DNA of 64,000 nucleotides from Dactylorhiza incarnata (Eukaryota > Streptophyta > Magnoliopsida > Asparagales > Orchidaceae): the NCBI GenBank assembly GCA_033032865.1, contig JAWHQI010000263.1, positions 1,550,001 through 1,614,000 on the forward strand. The letters run 5' to 3'. Positions 11,301 to 20,547 of this stretch are shown in pieces (within the stretch, counting starts at the first letter, position 1; every line of letters begins with the position of its first letter). A program made the position numbers and the translations under genes. The notes under the pieces were generated by a model. The model ran no database searches and was not told where the DNA came from. It worked only from the letters and a program-made list of their open reading frames with translations.

Positions 11301-13753
11301 GGCTCAACCCGACGAAGTGCGTGTTCGGAGCGGGAAGAGGAAAGTTTTTGGGACATCTCATCACTCCGGGAGGGGTGGAGCTGAACCCTGACAAGGTTAA
11401 GGCAATCCTAGAGATGCCCTCACCAAAGACCATGAAGGAAGTTCAGAGGCTGACAGGGAGGTTGGCAGGTCTCAGCCGCTTTCTGTCCAAGGCCGCGGAG
11501 AAGTGTTCTCCGTTCTTCAAGACGCTTCGCAAAACTGAGAATTTCGCATGGTCCGACGAATGCGAAAAGGCGATCGGAAGGCTGAAGGAGCAGTTGACTC
11601 AGACACCTCTCCTTCAGAGCCCGAAAGAAGGTGAAGACCTACTCCTTTATTTGGGAGTAGGGGTGGAAGCAGTAAGTTCTGTGTTGGTTCGAGAGGAAGG
11701 AAAGAAGCAGCTCCCCATCTACTATGTCAGTCAGGTGCTCAGGAAGGCGGAGTTGAAATATCCCATCTTGGAGAAGCTCGCCTTCGCCTTGGTGGTATCG
11801 GCACGAAAGCTGCGGCCTTATTTTCAAGCTCACTCCATCCGGGTCATAACTGATCATCCCCTCCGAAATATCCTGGAAGGGGTGGAGCATTCGGGAAGGC
11901 TGGCGAAATGGTCGGTAGAACTCAGTGAGTTCGACGTTTCCTTCTCGCCCCGAGTGGCGATCAAAGCGCAGGCAGTAGCAGATTTCTTGGCCGACTTCTC
12001 GGCGGAAGCAGAACCGGGGGAGGAGGCTTCTACTCCCATCCTTTGGAGGATGTTCGTGGACGGAGCCTCAGGCAGGAGCTCTGTGGGGGTAGGCATCGTT
12101 CTTGTCAGCCCACAGGGAACTAGGATAGAGCAAGCGGTCGAGATCCTCTTCCCCGTAACGAACAATCAAGCCGAGTACGAAGCCATCGTAGCAGGCTTGC
12201 GCCTCGCAAAGGAGCTGGGCATCCAAGACGTCATGGCTTTCACTGATTCAATGGTGGTCGCGTCTCAGATTCGGGGAGAGTTCGAGGTACGCGACACCAC
12301 TCTGCAAAAGTATCTCTTGAAGGTGAAAGGATTGATTGGAAGCTTTCAATCCTTCTTCGTCGAGCACGTACCAAGGGAAGAGAATTCGGCAGCAGATCGT
12401 CTAGCCAAGTACGGACCGAGAGCAGGAGGGACAATCACGGAGTTGTTTCGACCATCCATTGAGGAAGGAGAGATTATGGAGATCGATCATCGTCCCTCGT
12501 GGATGGATCCGTTCATTTCCTTTCTAAGTTCTGGGCAACTTCCAGCAGAAGAAGGGGATCAAAAGAGGTTCCGGTACAAGGCGGTCTACTACTTGTTGCA
12601 AGATGGAGAGTTATATCGTAAGACCATCTCAGGCCCTCTGGCTAGATGTGTCTCTGAAGAAAAAGTACCTCGAGTGTTGGAGGAGATCCACTCGGGAGAG
12701 TGCGGAAGTCATTCTGGGACTCGCACTTTGGAGCAAAGGATCCTGAGACATGGCTACTTCTGGCCCACTATTCGCAAAGATGCGGAGGCCTTCTCAAAAA
12801 GGTGCCAGAAGTGCCAACTGTTTGCCCCCCTTCATCTACAGCCAGCCCGGCTTCTTCGTTCAATCACCGCCCCGTGGTTGTTCGCTATCTGGGGAATGGA
12901 TTTGATAGGTCCCTTTCCTCCAGCTAGCGGCCAGAGGAGGTTCGTCCTCGTCATGATCGACTACTTCTCTAAGTGGATCGAGGCCAAAGCTTTGGCCAAA
13001 ACCACCTCTCAAATCGTGAAGAACTTCATTTGGGGAGAAATCGCCTGCAGATTTGGGATTCCCCTCGCCATCGTCACCGACAACGGTCCGCAGTTCGCCA
13101 GTTTAGAGCTGGAGGATTTTTGCAGACAGCTCGGGACTGATCTCAGGTTCGCGTCAGTACAGCATCCCAGGAGCAATGGACAAGTGGAGGCCACCAACAA
13201 ATTAATTATCAACTTACTAAAGAAGAAAGTCGAGAACCTAAGAGGTAATTGGGCGGAGCAGCTCCCCTCGGTGTTGTGGGCTCTGAGAACCACTCCTAGC
13301 TCAGCCACAGGGGAAACCCCGTTCAAACTCTCTTACGGGTCCGAAGCTCTCATCCCAGTAGAGTTCGAGGTCAGGAGTCCTAGGGTGATTGCGGCAGAAG
13401 ACGGAGATGAAGAATGGAGATTAGAGAACGAGGAAGCCCAGAAGCTGTCCCTCGACTACATCGAAGAGCTTCGTGATCTAGCATCGGCTAGGCAGGAGGA
13501 GATCAAGCGTCGCATAGCAAGACACTTCGACAAGCACGTTCGACTCAAATACTTCCAAGTAGGTGACCTAGTCCTGAAAAAAGTGGATGCAGCCGGGAGA
13601 TCGGCGGCGGTAGGAAAGCTCAACCCTAATTGGGAGGGACCTTTCATCGTTCACGAAGCACTCGCGACAGGAGGGTATCGCCTACAAAATCAGGAAGGGG
13701 AGCTCTTGGGGAACACATGGAGCGGCGATGATCTAAAGAGGTTTTACCCCTGA
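8309..13753 (+). CDS. gag-pol: Gag-Pol polyprotein of Retand-like gypsy element (1814 aa, intact)
   Basis: Makes the capsid and replication enzymes of the element; the ATG is 58 bp after the 5' LTR. Domains in order: capsid-type retrotransposon gag about 155-290 (DPIRHIQWFED), a Glu/Arg-rich linker about 315-450, a C-H-H-C knuckle 458-471, and a retropepsin-like aspartic protease with active-site Asp602 in IDNGSS. Then follow RT about 840-1010 with YVDD at 967-970, its RNase H about 1105-1220, and a second RNase H with D1251, E1289 and D1313 (FVDGASG, NQAEYEA, FTDS). Integrase has a His/Cys N-terminal finger about 1460-1510 and catalytic D1531, D1591 and E1627 (DD35E). No stop or frameshift is present. 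The protease motif is D-N-G rather than the usual D-S/T-G, which may affect activity. All other catalytic residues are present, so it may be autonomous. Confidence 0.96.
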   Translation: MVAASDHEEAAGNSARGGEFVSLAVFEAFAQRMEGAMRVALLPPTEGTATSPHRPGPSEEGARTQRAGKAHVEELERPRKSQFGLQASQGPGGTRFREEDDQARFYHTRQMSEYGGDTRPDDDHRQVGGRSPFCEEIIAAPVPEGFRDPSMNYYSGREDPIRHIQWFEDVASLRTMSDAFKCRLFVISLRGKARDWFHQLPEGSIYCFEDLCQGLNMRFATAKKLKKEATALFHLTQGPKETLGDYIDRFQEEVLHIQEVDGRTLRLTLTFGLREGLFKLEFGRNPPYSYANLIERANQFVQGEASNRGFLARLTRVTKEDEEEEEESPPEKKQKEEPRRAEKRKPEGRGREERREREPRREEPRRNEERRLIVAPERREEERRYQVPTNRPPWKPARGPQRREQGRRSPERRRYDRPEGRQDRRREEAIAVARRGNRQGRKNKKQRRPQVEEIPLYCELHQVEGHGTMACPDFWEARRRLAAGEAGGEQRRIEAPIEQPAVQDAGRRRNEDRVDHGGRGEVAPGGRGVGVIHGGAGLGASRKGSLHQIYRRSVASTSQAPPPLEEITFSEEDMLGNENPFHDALVIQAAVEDYTVDRILIDNGSSVNVIFKETFDGLGVGAGRIRAPDGPLFGFSGEKQEVEGGVDLLVTLGGTPLQCRFVIVDAPSCYKAIFGRPLLNTFKAVPSSYHQYLKYCQGDVQVRIRSDPRAARECYLSSVSTISWMADAEEFERVTGGTARLEASEEVEEIEVLSAAGVSGLLRIDGSLKVTEKVEMATCLHDNVDVFAWSAAEMPGIDPEVACHHLNLDPAVKPVRQKKRSTATVLAGPIREEVKKLLDAGFVSEIQYPGWVSNVVMVKKVVGSWRMCVDFSLLNKSCPKDCYPLPRIDALVDSAVGFPVMSFLDAFSGYHQIRMYPPDCRDVSFITGDGCYSYKMMPFGLKNAGATYQRMMDLVFKEQKGRNLEVYVDDLLIKSKSVPEHIADLVETFATLRKFKMRLNPTKCVFGAGRGKFLGHLITPGGVELNPDKVKAILEMPSPKTMKEVQRLTGRLAGLSRFLSKAAEKCSPFFKTLRKTENFAWSDECEKAIGRLKEQLTQTPLLQSPKEGEDLLLYLGVGVEAVSSVLVREEGKKQLPIYYVSQVLRKAELKYPILEKLAFALVVSARKLRPYFQAHSIRVITDHPLRNILEGVEHSGRLAKWSVELSEFDVSFSPRVAIKAQAVADFLADFSAEAEPGEEASTPILWRMFVDGASGRSSVGVGIVLVSPQGTRIEQAVEILFPVTNNQAEYEAIVAGLRLAKELGIQDVMAFTDSMVVASQIRGEFEVRDTTLQKYLLKVKGLIGSFQSFFVEHVPREENSAADRLAKYGPRAGGTITELFRPSIEEGEIMEIDHRPSWMDPFISFLSSGQLPAEEGDQKRFRYKAVYYLLQDGELYRKTISGPLARCVSEEKVPRVLEEIHSGECGSHSGTRTLEQRILRHGYFWPTIRKDAEAFSKRCQKCQLFAPLHLQPARLLRSITAPWLFAIWGMDLIGPFPPASGQRRFVLVMIDYFSKWIEAKALAKTTSQIVKNFIWGEIACRFGIPLAIVTDNGPQFASLELEDFCRQLGTDLRFASVQHPRSNGQVEATNKLIINLLKKKVENLRGNWAEQLPSVLWALRTTPSSATGETPFKLSYGSEALIPVEFEVRSPRVIAAEDGDEEWRLENEEAQKLSLDYIEELRDLASARQEEIKRRIARHFDKHVRLKYFQVGDLVLKKVDAAGRSAAVGKLNPNWEGPFIVHEALATGGYRLQNQEGELLGNTWSGDDLKRFYP

Positions 13754-14306
13754 GTAAGGATGTATACCCTTCTCTTATGTAAACTGATTGCTTAATAATA
13801 AAGCCCCCTGAAACAAGGGACGAAGAAGATTTTTCAGAATAGCAGGTCGTAAAAGAAGAAAGCGGGTGAAGTCGATCTCCTAGTCGGGCGGGGAAACAGG
13901 CCCCCGACTTGATTCTCGTAAAACCCAGAACGGATGATGGGACGGTGCCTCGGTAGTGCGTTCTCCTAAAAACCAAGCCTCTGCATCAACGGTCGAGATC
14001 AGCTCCCCCCTTGCACGTTGGTCGAGTTACCCTCCGACCGCATCTCTCATCCGACTGGGGAGATTATCAGGAAGAAGTCTGGGCGCCGACCTCCCAATTC
14101 GACGAAGAGATGATCGACTTAATCGAACAGGGGGACCCTTGAATAAAGGTGTTATATACCCCCGAGGGATGAGAACCCCTCACGAAGTGTTTCGTTTCCA
14201 ATTGTTTTCCTCCGATCGTATAAGTTAATGTGCTTAAGTGTGCTTAACTCCCCGTTCAATTGTTGAGCAGCAAGAAACAGGTTGGGGGGACATTCAGCAC
14301 CCAAGC
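13754..14306. other. 3' non-coding region after gag-pol
   Basis: No gene is supported. The polyprotein stops at 13753 and this stretch leads into the 95-bp tandem repeats. Short reading frames on both strands have no recognisable domain. Confidence 0.6.
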
Positions 14307-14757
14307 AGGATGGAGACCTTGGGATGTTGTGTTCCCTTGGAAGGTGCTCCTCTGGAACCTCCCCGACAGTCATTCCCTACTGCGTCGACCCCTTCAACAG
14401 CAGGATGGAGACCGTGGGATGTTGTGTTCCCTTGGAAGGTGCTCCTCTGGAACCTCCCCGACAGTCATTCCCTACTGCGTCGACCCCTTCAACAGCAGGA
14501 TGGAGACCTTGGGATGTTGTGTTCCCTTGGAAGGTGCTCCTCTGGAACCTCCCCGACAGTCATTCCCTACTGCGTCGACCCCTTCAACAGCAGGATGGAG
14601 ACCTTGGGATGTTGTGTTCCCTTGGAAGGTGCTCCTCTGGAACCTCCCCGACAGTCATTCCCTACTGCGTCGACCCCTTCAACAGCAGGATGGAGACCTT
14701 GGGATGTTGTGTTCTCTTGGACGGTGCTCCTCTTGGAAGGTGCCCCGACCGTCTTTC
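14307..14757 (+). repeat. 95-bp tandem repeat, about 4.7 units
   Basis: Units start at 14307, 14402, 14497, 14592 and 14687, each beginning AGGATGGAGACC; the last unit diverges near its end. Identity is almost perfect between units. 95 is not a multiple of 3 and the unit has no stop in any forward frame, so the same peptides cycle through three overlapping reading frames. It sits between gag-pol and the antisense genes, where Tat elements often carry tandem repeats. Confidence 0.96.
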
Positions 14758-15087
14758 CCTATCTAACGCCCTTTTTTAGAAGTCAGGGTGTGAGCATGAT
14801 GCCAACTCGCAGGGCCGCGAGTAGGTATATAGGCGAGAAGCAAAAATAGCAACGAGTAGGGCAAAGGAGCGAGTAAGGCAGATGGTCGGCCGATCCGATT
14901 TCTTACTAAGCCATCCTAACGAGAAAGACGAGGAAATATGCGAGCCTATGAGCCTAGCGAGATCACATCAGCACAAGGAAAATTCACCGAGAAAATAAAT
15001 ATTGCTATCAGAATGATTGTGATCTACCAAAAATATATATACTCGCAGAGCCGCGAGAAGCACAAGAAATGTCAAAAAATAAACAGT

Positions 15088-16989
15088 TTACTCTGACGGC
15101 GGAGCATACTCGGCCGAATCCGATTCATCCTCTTCCTCGTTGCCGTCCTCGTCGCTGGCATTTAGGATGTCCGATAGAAGGCCCTCCGTCGTTAAGCTAT
15201 CCGCCCCAGGTGCCAGCAAGCCGGCCACTGAAAGCTTCGCAAAAACCAAGTCCCCGGCGGCTAGGGCGATTTCTCGCCGAAGGGACGAAAGCTCCTGCGA
15301 TGTCATGAACGAGCCAGGGGTTCGGCGAGAAGGTCCTGCTTCCGAGAAGGAGAACGTCGCCATCCTCGATTCTAGCTCGGCGTTACGAACCTGCGACGCC
15401 TCCAGCAAGGCTTGGCTCGCTCGCAGGTCGCATTCAAGCTATGGAGATCATCTCCGCCGCCAACTGCTCTTCCTGAACATGCGAGAAGGACAGGTTAGAA
15501 GATATGAAGCGAAGACAGTGAGTTGTAATTCAAGCTCGCGTAAAGTACCAAGATCACCTCGAAACTCCGGCTGGACTCGGCTTTGTCCTCGGCCACCTTG
15601 GCGCGCTTTAGGGCCTCGTTCTCTCGCTTCTCGGCCTCCAGCGTTAACTTCCGATGAAGCGTAAGCTCCAACTCCGAGCAAAGAAGATTCCGCGCGGTCT
15701 GGTGGAATAGCTCAGAAGCTCGCAGCATTGCGCGCGATCCCTGGTCGGCGAGGAAGCGAGGAGAAGCGTCCCGCAAAACCTTCGCATCATCGCGACCGTA
15801 GAGGCCGAACAAGACGCTGAAGGCATCATCGTTCGGGACCTCATCCTCGCTCCACGAGGGTAGGCGAGTGCTCAAGATCACCTCGCTACGCTCCCGACTC
15901 CAAGCGATCAGGGGCTCGCCGTCCAAGCCCCTGTTTAGCGAACCCTGCCCAAAGTTGGGATGGTTCTCAGGGACACTATCTTCCTCCTCGCGAGCCCGCT
16001 CCTCCGCCACACGCCGGGCAACTTCCTTCCTCTTCCTTTTCTTAACCGCGGGAGGTTCGTCCTCGGTCGGCCATCCAGCTGCGCGAAGGACCTCAGCCTC
16101 GGCGCCGACCCCGGGATGGATCTCCGCGACCGGAGACCCCTGCTCGCCATCTTCCTCCTCGCCTTGTTGCATTTGCGCCTGGTCGACCACGGGAGACCGA
16201 GGAGGTGGGGTCTGACCCCCCACAGGGAGGATCGTGGTGGGAAGATGCCGACAAGCTAAAGATAGTCGTTAGACCGTGAAACGAAAGTAAAATCAACAGT
16301 AGCGATTAAGGAAGGTTACCCTCGGCAGGCGGCACGAAGACGAGGTGGTCCACGTCCTTTCGCCAGAACTCGATATCGAGTTTCTTGTTCTTTAAGGCGA
16401 GGAAGAGTTCCTCGCGCCGGCCCCGGAGCGATGGGGTGGCGAGCGCCCCGGAAGGTCTTTGCTGAGGACGATTTGGTATGTGCGAAAAGTCACCCGTGAC
16501 GAAGATGACCTTCTCGCTCCACCGGTGGACCTTGTTCGAAGTCCCGACCACCTTACAGTGATGGCTGCCGAAGAAGATCACCCCCTCCTTGGTCGCTCCC
16601 ATGTAGAAGATCTTGCGGAAGAAGTCCAAGTCAAAAGCGATCTTCTCGCTCCGAAGGAAGCAGAGGTAACCGATGATCATCGCCACCCCATTCATATTAA
16701 TCTGGGCGGGGACCCAGCCGTAATACCGAAGAATCTGGCAGAACTCGGGCCAGAGAGGAAGGCGCAGGCCGACCTCGAAGTGCGACAAGGAGAAGGCGAG
16801 CTTGCCCTCTGAAAAAGTATTAATCCGCTCATGGGCAGCGGGAAGGCCAACCCGGAAGCCTTGCGCGAGGTGTTGATGGACGAATCTTTCCAGATCGTCC
16901 GCGCGAGTGATGGGTTTCTTGAACTTATGAGCGACAAAGTTCTCGGCATAGGACAAGCGACGGGTCTCCGCTTCCAAAGAAGGAGTCAT
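15088..16989 (-). CDS. Antisense gene 1 of Retand-like element: spliced, plant gypsy-type transposon domain protein
   Basis: Encoded opposite to gag-pol. Inferred exons are 16989-16320, 16255-15558 and 15438-15088; introns are 64 and 119 bp with GT...AG ends (GTAACC/TTTAG; GTGATC/ATAG). Phases agree (1, then 0), and the sum is 573 codons including stop. Exon 1 (ATG at 16989; an upstream GTG frame is ignored) encodes a domain like the plant 'putative gypsy type transposon' family (Pfam PF04195): PLWPEFCQILRYYGW, MIIGYLCFLR, FFGSHH. Exon 2 is Pro/charged with a basic stretch (KKRKRKEVARR) and a likely coiled coil (LTLHRKLTLEAEKRENEALK). Exon 3 continues the helix and ends acidic (DEDGNEEEDESDS). 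An alternative acceptor at 15472 would hit a stop after 12 codons. Reverse ORFs such as gene 23 of maize Grande are known in this lineage. The function is unknown. Confidence 0.75.
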
Positions 16990-17073
16990 CGTAACGAATA
17001 GGAAAAAGGAGACGAGAAGGAAAGACGATTGAAGAAATTCGAGAAAGCGCACCGATTTCGGACCCCTACCCCC

Positions 17074-17082
17074 CTATTTATA
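17074..17082 (-). promoter_or_regulatory. TATA box of antisense gene 1
   Basis: Read on the minus strand this is TCTATAAATAGGGGGG, 85 bases upstream of the ATG at 16989. It closely matches the LTR core promoter and the box of antisense gene 2. A 22-base G run (17102-17123 on the plus strand) lies just upstream of it. Confidence 0.65.
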
Positions 17083-17101
17083 GAAATAGGCAAAAGGGAA
17101 A

Positions 17102-17123
17102 GGGGGGGGGGGGGGGGGGGGGG
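17102..17123 (+). repeat. Poly-G run (22 G)
   Basis: An uninterrupted G homopolymer between the two antisense genes, immediately upstream of the antisense gene 1 TATA box. Assembly length may be unreliable. Confidence 0.95.
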
Positions 17124-17369
17124 TCGCGACAATGATTCGTGCGAGGTACCTACCTACTCGCTAACGAAGAAATCGCGCAGCTATCTCATACGCGTTAACA
17201 ACTTTCTCGCCGATTAGCGACGATCGCAAGAAACGCGAGAAAGCCCTGTAGAAGACAGATCAAGATAAAAGCAAAGCGATAAGATTTGAAAGTCGCAGCG
17301 CGCAGATAATCCTGGATTATTACAACACTCGCAGAATAATGTTCTAGCAATATAAATCAGCAAGCAATC

Positions 17370-18711
17370 CTAGTTGACATGAGGATCGCCGCGCCTGTCC
17401 GAGGTCGCACCAAATCGCCCGTTGAACCCCAGCTGACGCGCGAAGGCCATCTGTTCGTTCGCTCTCGCCAGGAACTCCTCGCCAAGCCGGATGTGCTCCT
17501 CCATACGATTCAACGTCCCAAGGGACCCCATACTCGCTCGAAGGCTGCGCACTTCGGCCTTCAGCGCCTCATAGCGATGTTCTATGCCGACCATGCGACT
17601 GTCCAGCTCCGTGATGAGATAGTGCTTTCCCTCCGCCATCTGTAGCCGATGCTCGAATTCTTCGATATTCGAGACGCGCCCTTCAAGCGAGGTTATTCGA
17701 CGATGAACCTCATAGACCAGCAACCTATCTACCTTTATCTCCAGGTCGAGGTAGGCGGAGGCCATCTTCGTCCTGTACTCGCGAGTAGGAAGTCCAAGCG
17801 CGTCGATGAAGGCAGACCCCGGAGACATGGCACGGGCTGGAAGATGGCGAGTTAGAGGAAGAATCACCCTGAAACAGTACTCTACGATAATTATACCTTC
17901 GCGCGCAGGTGCCGTTCTCGGTTGACGACGAGGAGGCGAAGGAGATCGCCGAGGAACGTCCCGGCGAGGAGGAGAGGCAACCCGCCGAGGGGATGGAGTT
18001 CGTCGTGGATTGGGTCTTCGCCAAGGAGATCGGCGAGGAGAAGGCGAGCGTCGAGGAGTGTGTCGGCCCCCTGAGCGCCCACCTCTTCCGTTGTGCGACG
18101 ACGGCCCGCTGTCAGAGCGCCGAGGAAGCTGAGCCGTGGGGACAGCCGAGGAAGATCCTCCCTCCCCCCTTCCTCCAACAATAGTAACTCGGGAGTTCTT
18201 TAGCAGTATGCGATTCCCGCCTGTCACGCGCTCAGGAATAGGGGACGGAGGCTGAAGCGGTTCTCGCTCAGGGACGACCCCTGCGGGAAGGACCGGTGGA
18301 GGCGGTAGGTGCTCAGAACCTACACGCTCTATCACCGGGGATGCCTGCATATTCGCCCCAGAAAGAGGCTCACCTGCAAAAGAACTTCGGCATCAACGAA
18401 GAGTCCCCACAGGAATCGCAATATTTCGACAAAGCGCTTACCTTCTCGGAGAGGGTCCTGGTTGGCTTCTGGGGTTCGTCCTCGGCAGCAGTTAGAACCA
18501 TTTCGTCAACCAACCTCTCCGCAGTCAACGGCGCAAGAGAAGGTTCAGGCGCAGAAGTCGCCGGGGTCACCCGAGGAGCCTCCTCGGCCAAGGGGCTAAG
18601 GCGACGATCGGAGGCCCCCCTTTTCCTCTTGCGAGTTTCTGAGCTTTTCGTCTTCTTCATTAATTTCATCAACAGCTCGGTCTTCGCGAGCATCTGCTCG
18701 GCGAACAGCAT
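17370..18711 (-). CDS. Antisense gene 2 of Retand-like element: RS-rich coiled-coil protein
   Basis: Second reverse-strand gene, between antisense gene 1 and the 3' LTR. Exon 1 runs 18711-18442 (ATG, 90 codons) and ends in a strong donor AAG/GTAAGC. Exon 2 probably runs from 18368 to 17370, using the AG of GTGAG as acceptor, which keeps frame. The AG five bases upstream (TTTTGCAG) looks stronger but would shift frame, so the exact junction is uncertain. Exon 1 encodes a leucine/lysine-rich helix and a basic KRKRG cluster. Exon 2 has repeated Arg-Ser dipeptides (RRSPSPRRSPWRRPNPRR, about 17930-18070) like SR splicing factors, then a long predicted coiled coil (ITSLEGRVSNIEEFEHRLQM, MEEHIRLGEEFLARANEQM). 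A further possible 60-bp intron at 17896-17837 is in frame spliced or not. The family is not recognised; the function is unknown. Confidence 0.6.
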
Positions 18712-18758
18712 CTCGTCGGTTCTAAAAAAGTGGCGTGCCAAGGAAGGACCACCCCCCT

Positions 18759-18767
18759 CTATTTATA
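18759..18767 (-). promoter_or_regulatory. TATA box of antisense gene 2
   Basis: On the minus strand the sequence is GTCTATAAATAGAGGGGGG, 48 bases upstream of the ATG at 18711. It shares TCTATAAATAG with the box of antisense gene 1 and with the LTR promoter. Confidence 0.65.
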
Positions 18768-18885
18768 GACTTGCAGGGGTCCTAGGCCTGCCGAGTAGGT
18801 GGGTTTCCCGCCAGAAGAGGCTCGTCGAATAAGGTTTGGATGATTCTTTCCGACCAACTATGTTGCTCGCAAAGAGCGGGGATTG

Positions 18886-19539
18886 TGTACAACCCTCATT
18901 CTCCGAGGGTGGGCCCCACTAAAGGCCACGTAGGCGGAGGTCAAGGCAGGAGTCAACAATCCAGAAGACGAAAGAAGATCAAGGGTTTTCGTTGTGCGAG
19001 AAGGTATTCGCTCGCCCCATTGCGAGAAGGAAAGGCCTGCTCGGCCAGGCGAGGAAGCCGTGAAGTCGGACCTACTCGCCTATAGGCGACTTAGCCAACC
19101 AACTCGCCAGTTAGGTCCGAGGTCCTTACCTGCTCGCCCATATATTGCCTTGTCTAAAAAACCTACTCTAGGGGGTCAGGGATAGTCATCTGCTCCCCCC
19201 CCCCCCAGGATTTGTCTATAAATAGACCCTCAGGGGTACTAGAAATGGCACTTGTCAAAAATCAGAGCTGCACCCCTTCCCCTTTGACAATCAAGAATCT
19301 TCCCTAGCAAGTGCCTACCTAGTACCGAGCTCGGCCATTCGTGGTTTTGGAGGAGAAGACTCTTTAGAGCTTCTGGGTACGTGGTGGGACCTCCCTGCCG
19401 CAGCACCTGGGGTGGTGTCCTTTTTCTCTCTCCGTTTCGTTCGCCGTAGCTAACCAAACCTTCTCGTTCAACCGCTGGGCAAGTAGCCTCAGGCCGCATT
19501 GATCCGAATCTTGAGGCCAGGATTTTCCAGGCGTCAACA
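18886..19539 (+). repeat. 3' LTR of Retand-like element
   Basis: 654 bp, TGTACAACCC...GGCGTCAACA, preceded by a purine tract and followed by the target duplication GTGTC. It is the partner of 7595-8250. Confidence 0.95.
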
Positions 19540-19544
19540 GTGTC

Positions 19545-20130
19545 GTTAATGTAGCCATTTATTTTGGGACGGCAGAATTAAAGAAGAATATAAAAGAGGG
19601 CCTCTTACTACAAATGTTCTTCCTCCCCATCATACACTGTATTATTCTCAATCGTCTTCTGCCCTAATTTCACATTTTGTAATCTAAGTTTTTCTTCACT
19701 CTCTAAGAATCGGATTGAATCACCTCTCTAGCGATAGATCTCCTTCTCTCGAACAATTCAACCACTGACGTAAAGAGTTACTAGATCTCCCTTCAAAACA
19801 CATGTGTTGCGGTTTGATCCACCAGACAAAGGACTCATTTAGTTCTTGAGCCTCCAGGAGGAAAGGGCTCTATTGGGTTCTTGAGTCTCCAGGTGGAAAA
19901 GACATTGTTGGTCTTGAATAAGTAGTACTATTCTACAATGATTGTGAAAGAGAGTACTACCAAGATTTAATAGGGAACCTCTATAAAAATCTCGGTGTCC
20001 CCTGCTCTATAGCTATATTCAGTGTTTATCTCTGCAGTTTTTTTTGTAATTTCTTGCATGAGAATGTGTTGTGCATATTAAAAGTAATTTCTACATAATC
20101 AATCACAATTATTCCGCTCTTTCAATAGCC
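19545..20130 (+). repeat. Repeat family copy B, right part
   Basis: Continues the tail broken at 7594 and aligns with about 4190-4705 of copy A (shared blocks include CATCATACACTGTATTATT and AAGTAATTTCTA). No gene. Similarity to copy A ends after AATTATTCC, near 20115. Confidence 0.75.
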
Positions 20131-20189
20131 TTTCAGACCGTGGAACTTCCACAGTCGCAGTGCTAAGCAAAATAAAATACTATGGTGGA

Positions 20190-20547
20190 TATTCTTAAGG
20201 AATTTCGAGAATATAGTGAAGGCGGATATATGTTAGTCATTGTTCACCATGAATGAGACCAATTAAATACCTTAAAAAACTCTCTCCCAAGTCTTTCATC
20301 CTTACAAAAACTGAGAAAGCTTGGACCAAATGCATATATTGTTGATTTTCTTGCTAACATGAACATTACCGAGGATTTAGGATCTTACAAAGATACTTTC
20401 TATCCTCCACAGTTTTCTATAGGTATCTCTGCAAGTGCAATTTCCACATCCTCATCAATGGCACTAGCTCCAATATTTCTACCAATGCCAGTACAAGTTC
20501 AGGATATTGAACATATTCTACTACATGTAATTGAATATGGCTTTGAG
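20190..20547 (+). pseudogene. Ty3/gypsy pol C-terminal fragment
   Basis: A reading with one stop gives EGGYMLVIVHH, then KLGPNAYIVDFLANM and ITEDLGSYKDTFYPP. This is the usual end of plant gypsy integrases (the stretch before NAYVVDLP, followed by an 'FNVEDL'-like motif). The fragment is cut off at 20547 by the solo LTR that duplicates TTGAG. The upstream pol is absent. Confidence 0.7.

Larger units (their letters stand above)
7595..19539 (+). mobile_element. Complete Ty3/gypsy Tat/Retand-like LTR retrotransposon, 11.9 kb
   Basis: Two LTRs of 656 and 654 bp, both TGTACAACCC...GGCGTCAACA, flank the body. Target duplication GTGTC lies at 7590-7594 and 19540-19544. Order inside: gag-pol (8309-13753), 95-bp tandem repeats, then two genes on the opposite strand (15088-16989 and 17370-18711), a purine tract AAAGAGCGGGGATTG just before 18886, and the 3' LTR. 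A second RNase H between RT-RNase H and integrase, plus reverse-strand ORFs 3' of pol, is the known architecture of the Tat lineage (Retand, Grande). The LTRs differ at about 8-9 sites in 655 bp, so insertion is recent, of the order of half a million years at a rate of 1.3e-8. It interrupts repeat copy B. Confidence 0.96.

Noticed and set aside
14238..14849. Three overlapping plus-strand ORFs of 165-203 codons
   Set aside because: All come from the 95-bp tandem repeat read in three frames; the peptides are the same in each and there is no independent gene signature.
15438..15472. Acceptor at 15472 for the last exon of antisense gene 1
   Set aside because: It has a good pyrimidine tract and coding-like residues but leads to a stop after 12 codons; the acceptor at 15438 keeps the frame. 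A one-base frameshift in this copy cannot be excluded.
15140..16259. Plus-strand ORFs opposite antisense gene 1
   Set aside because: Low-complexity shadows; the minus strand has the domain, the splice sites and the promoter.
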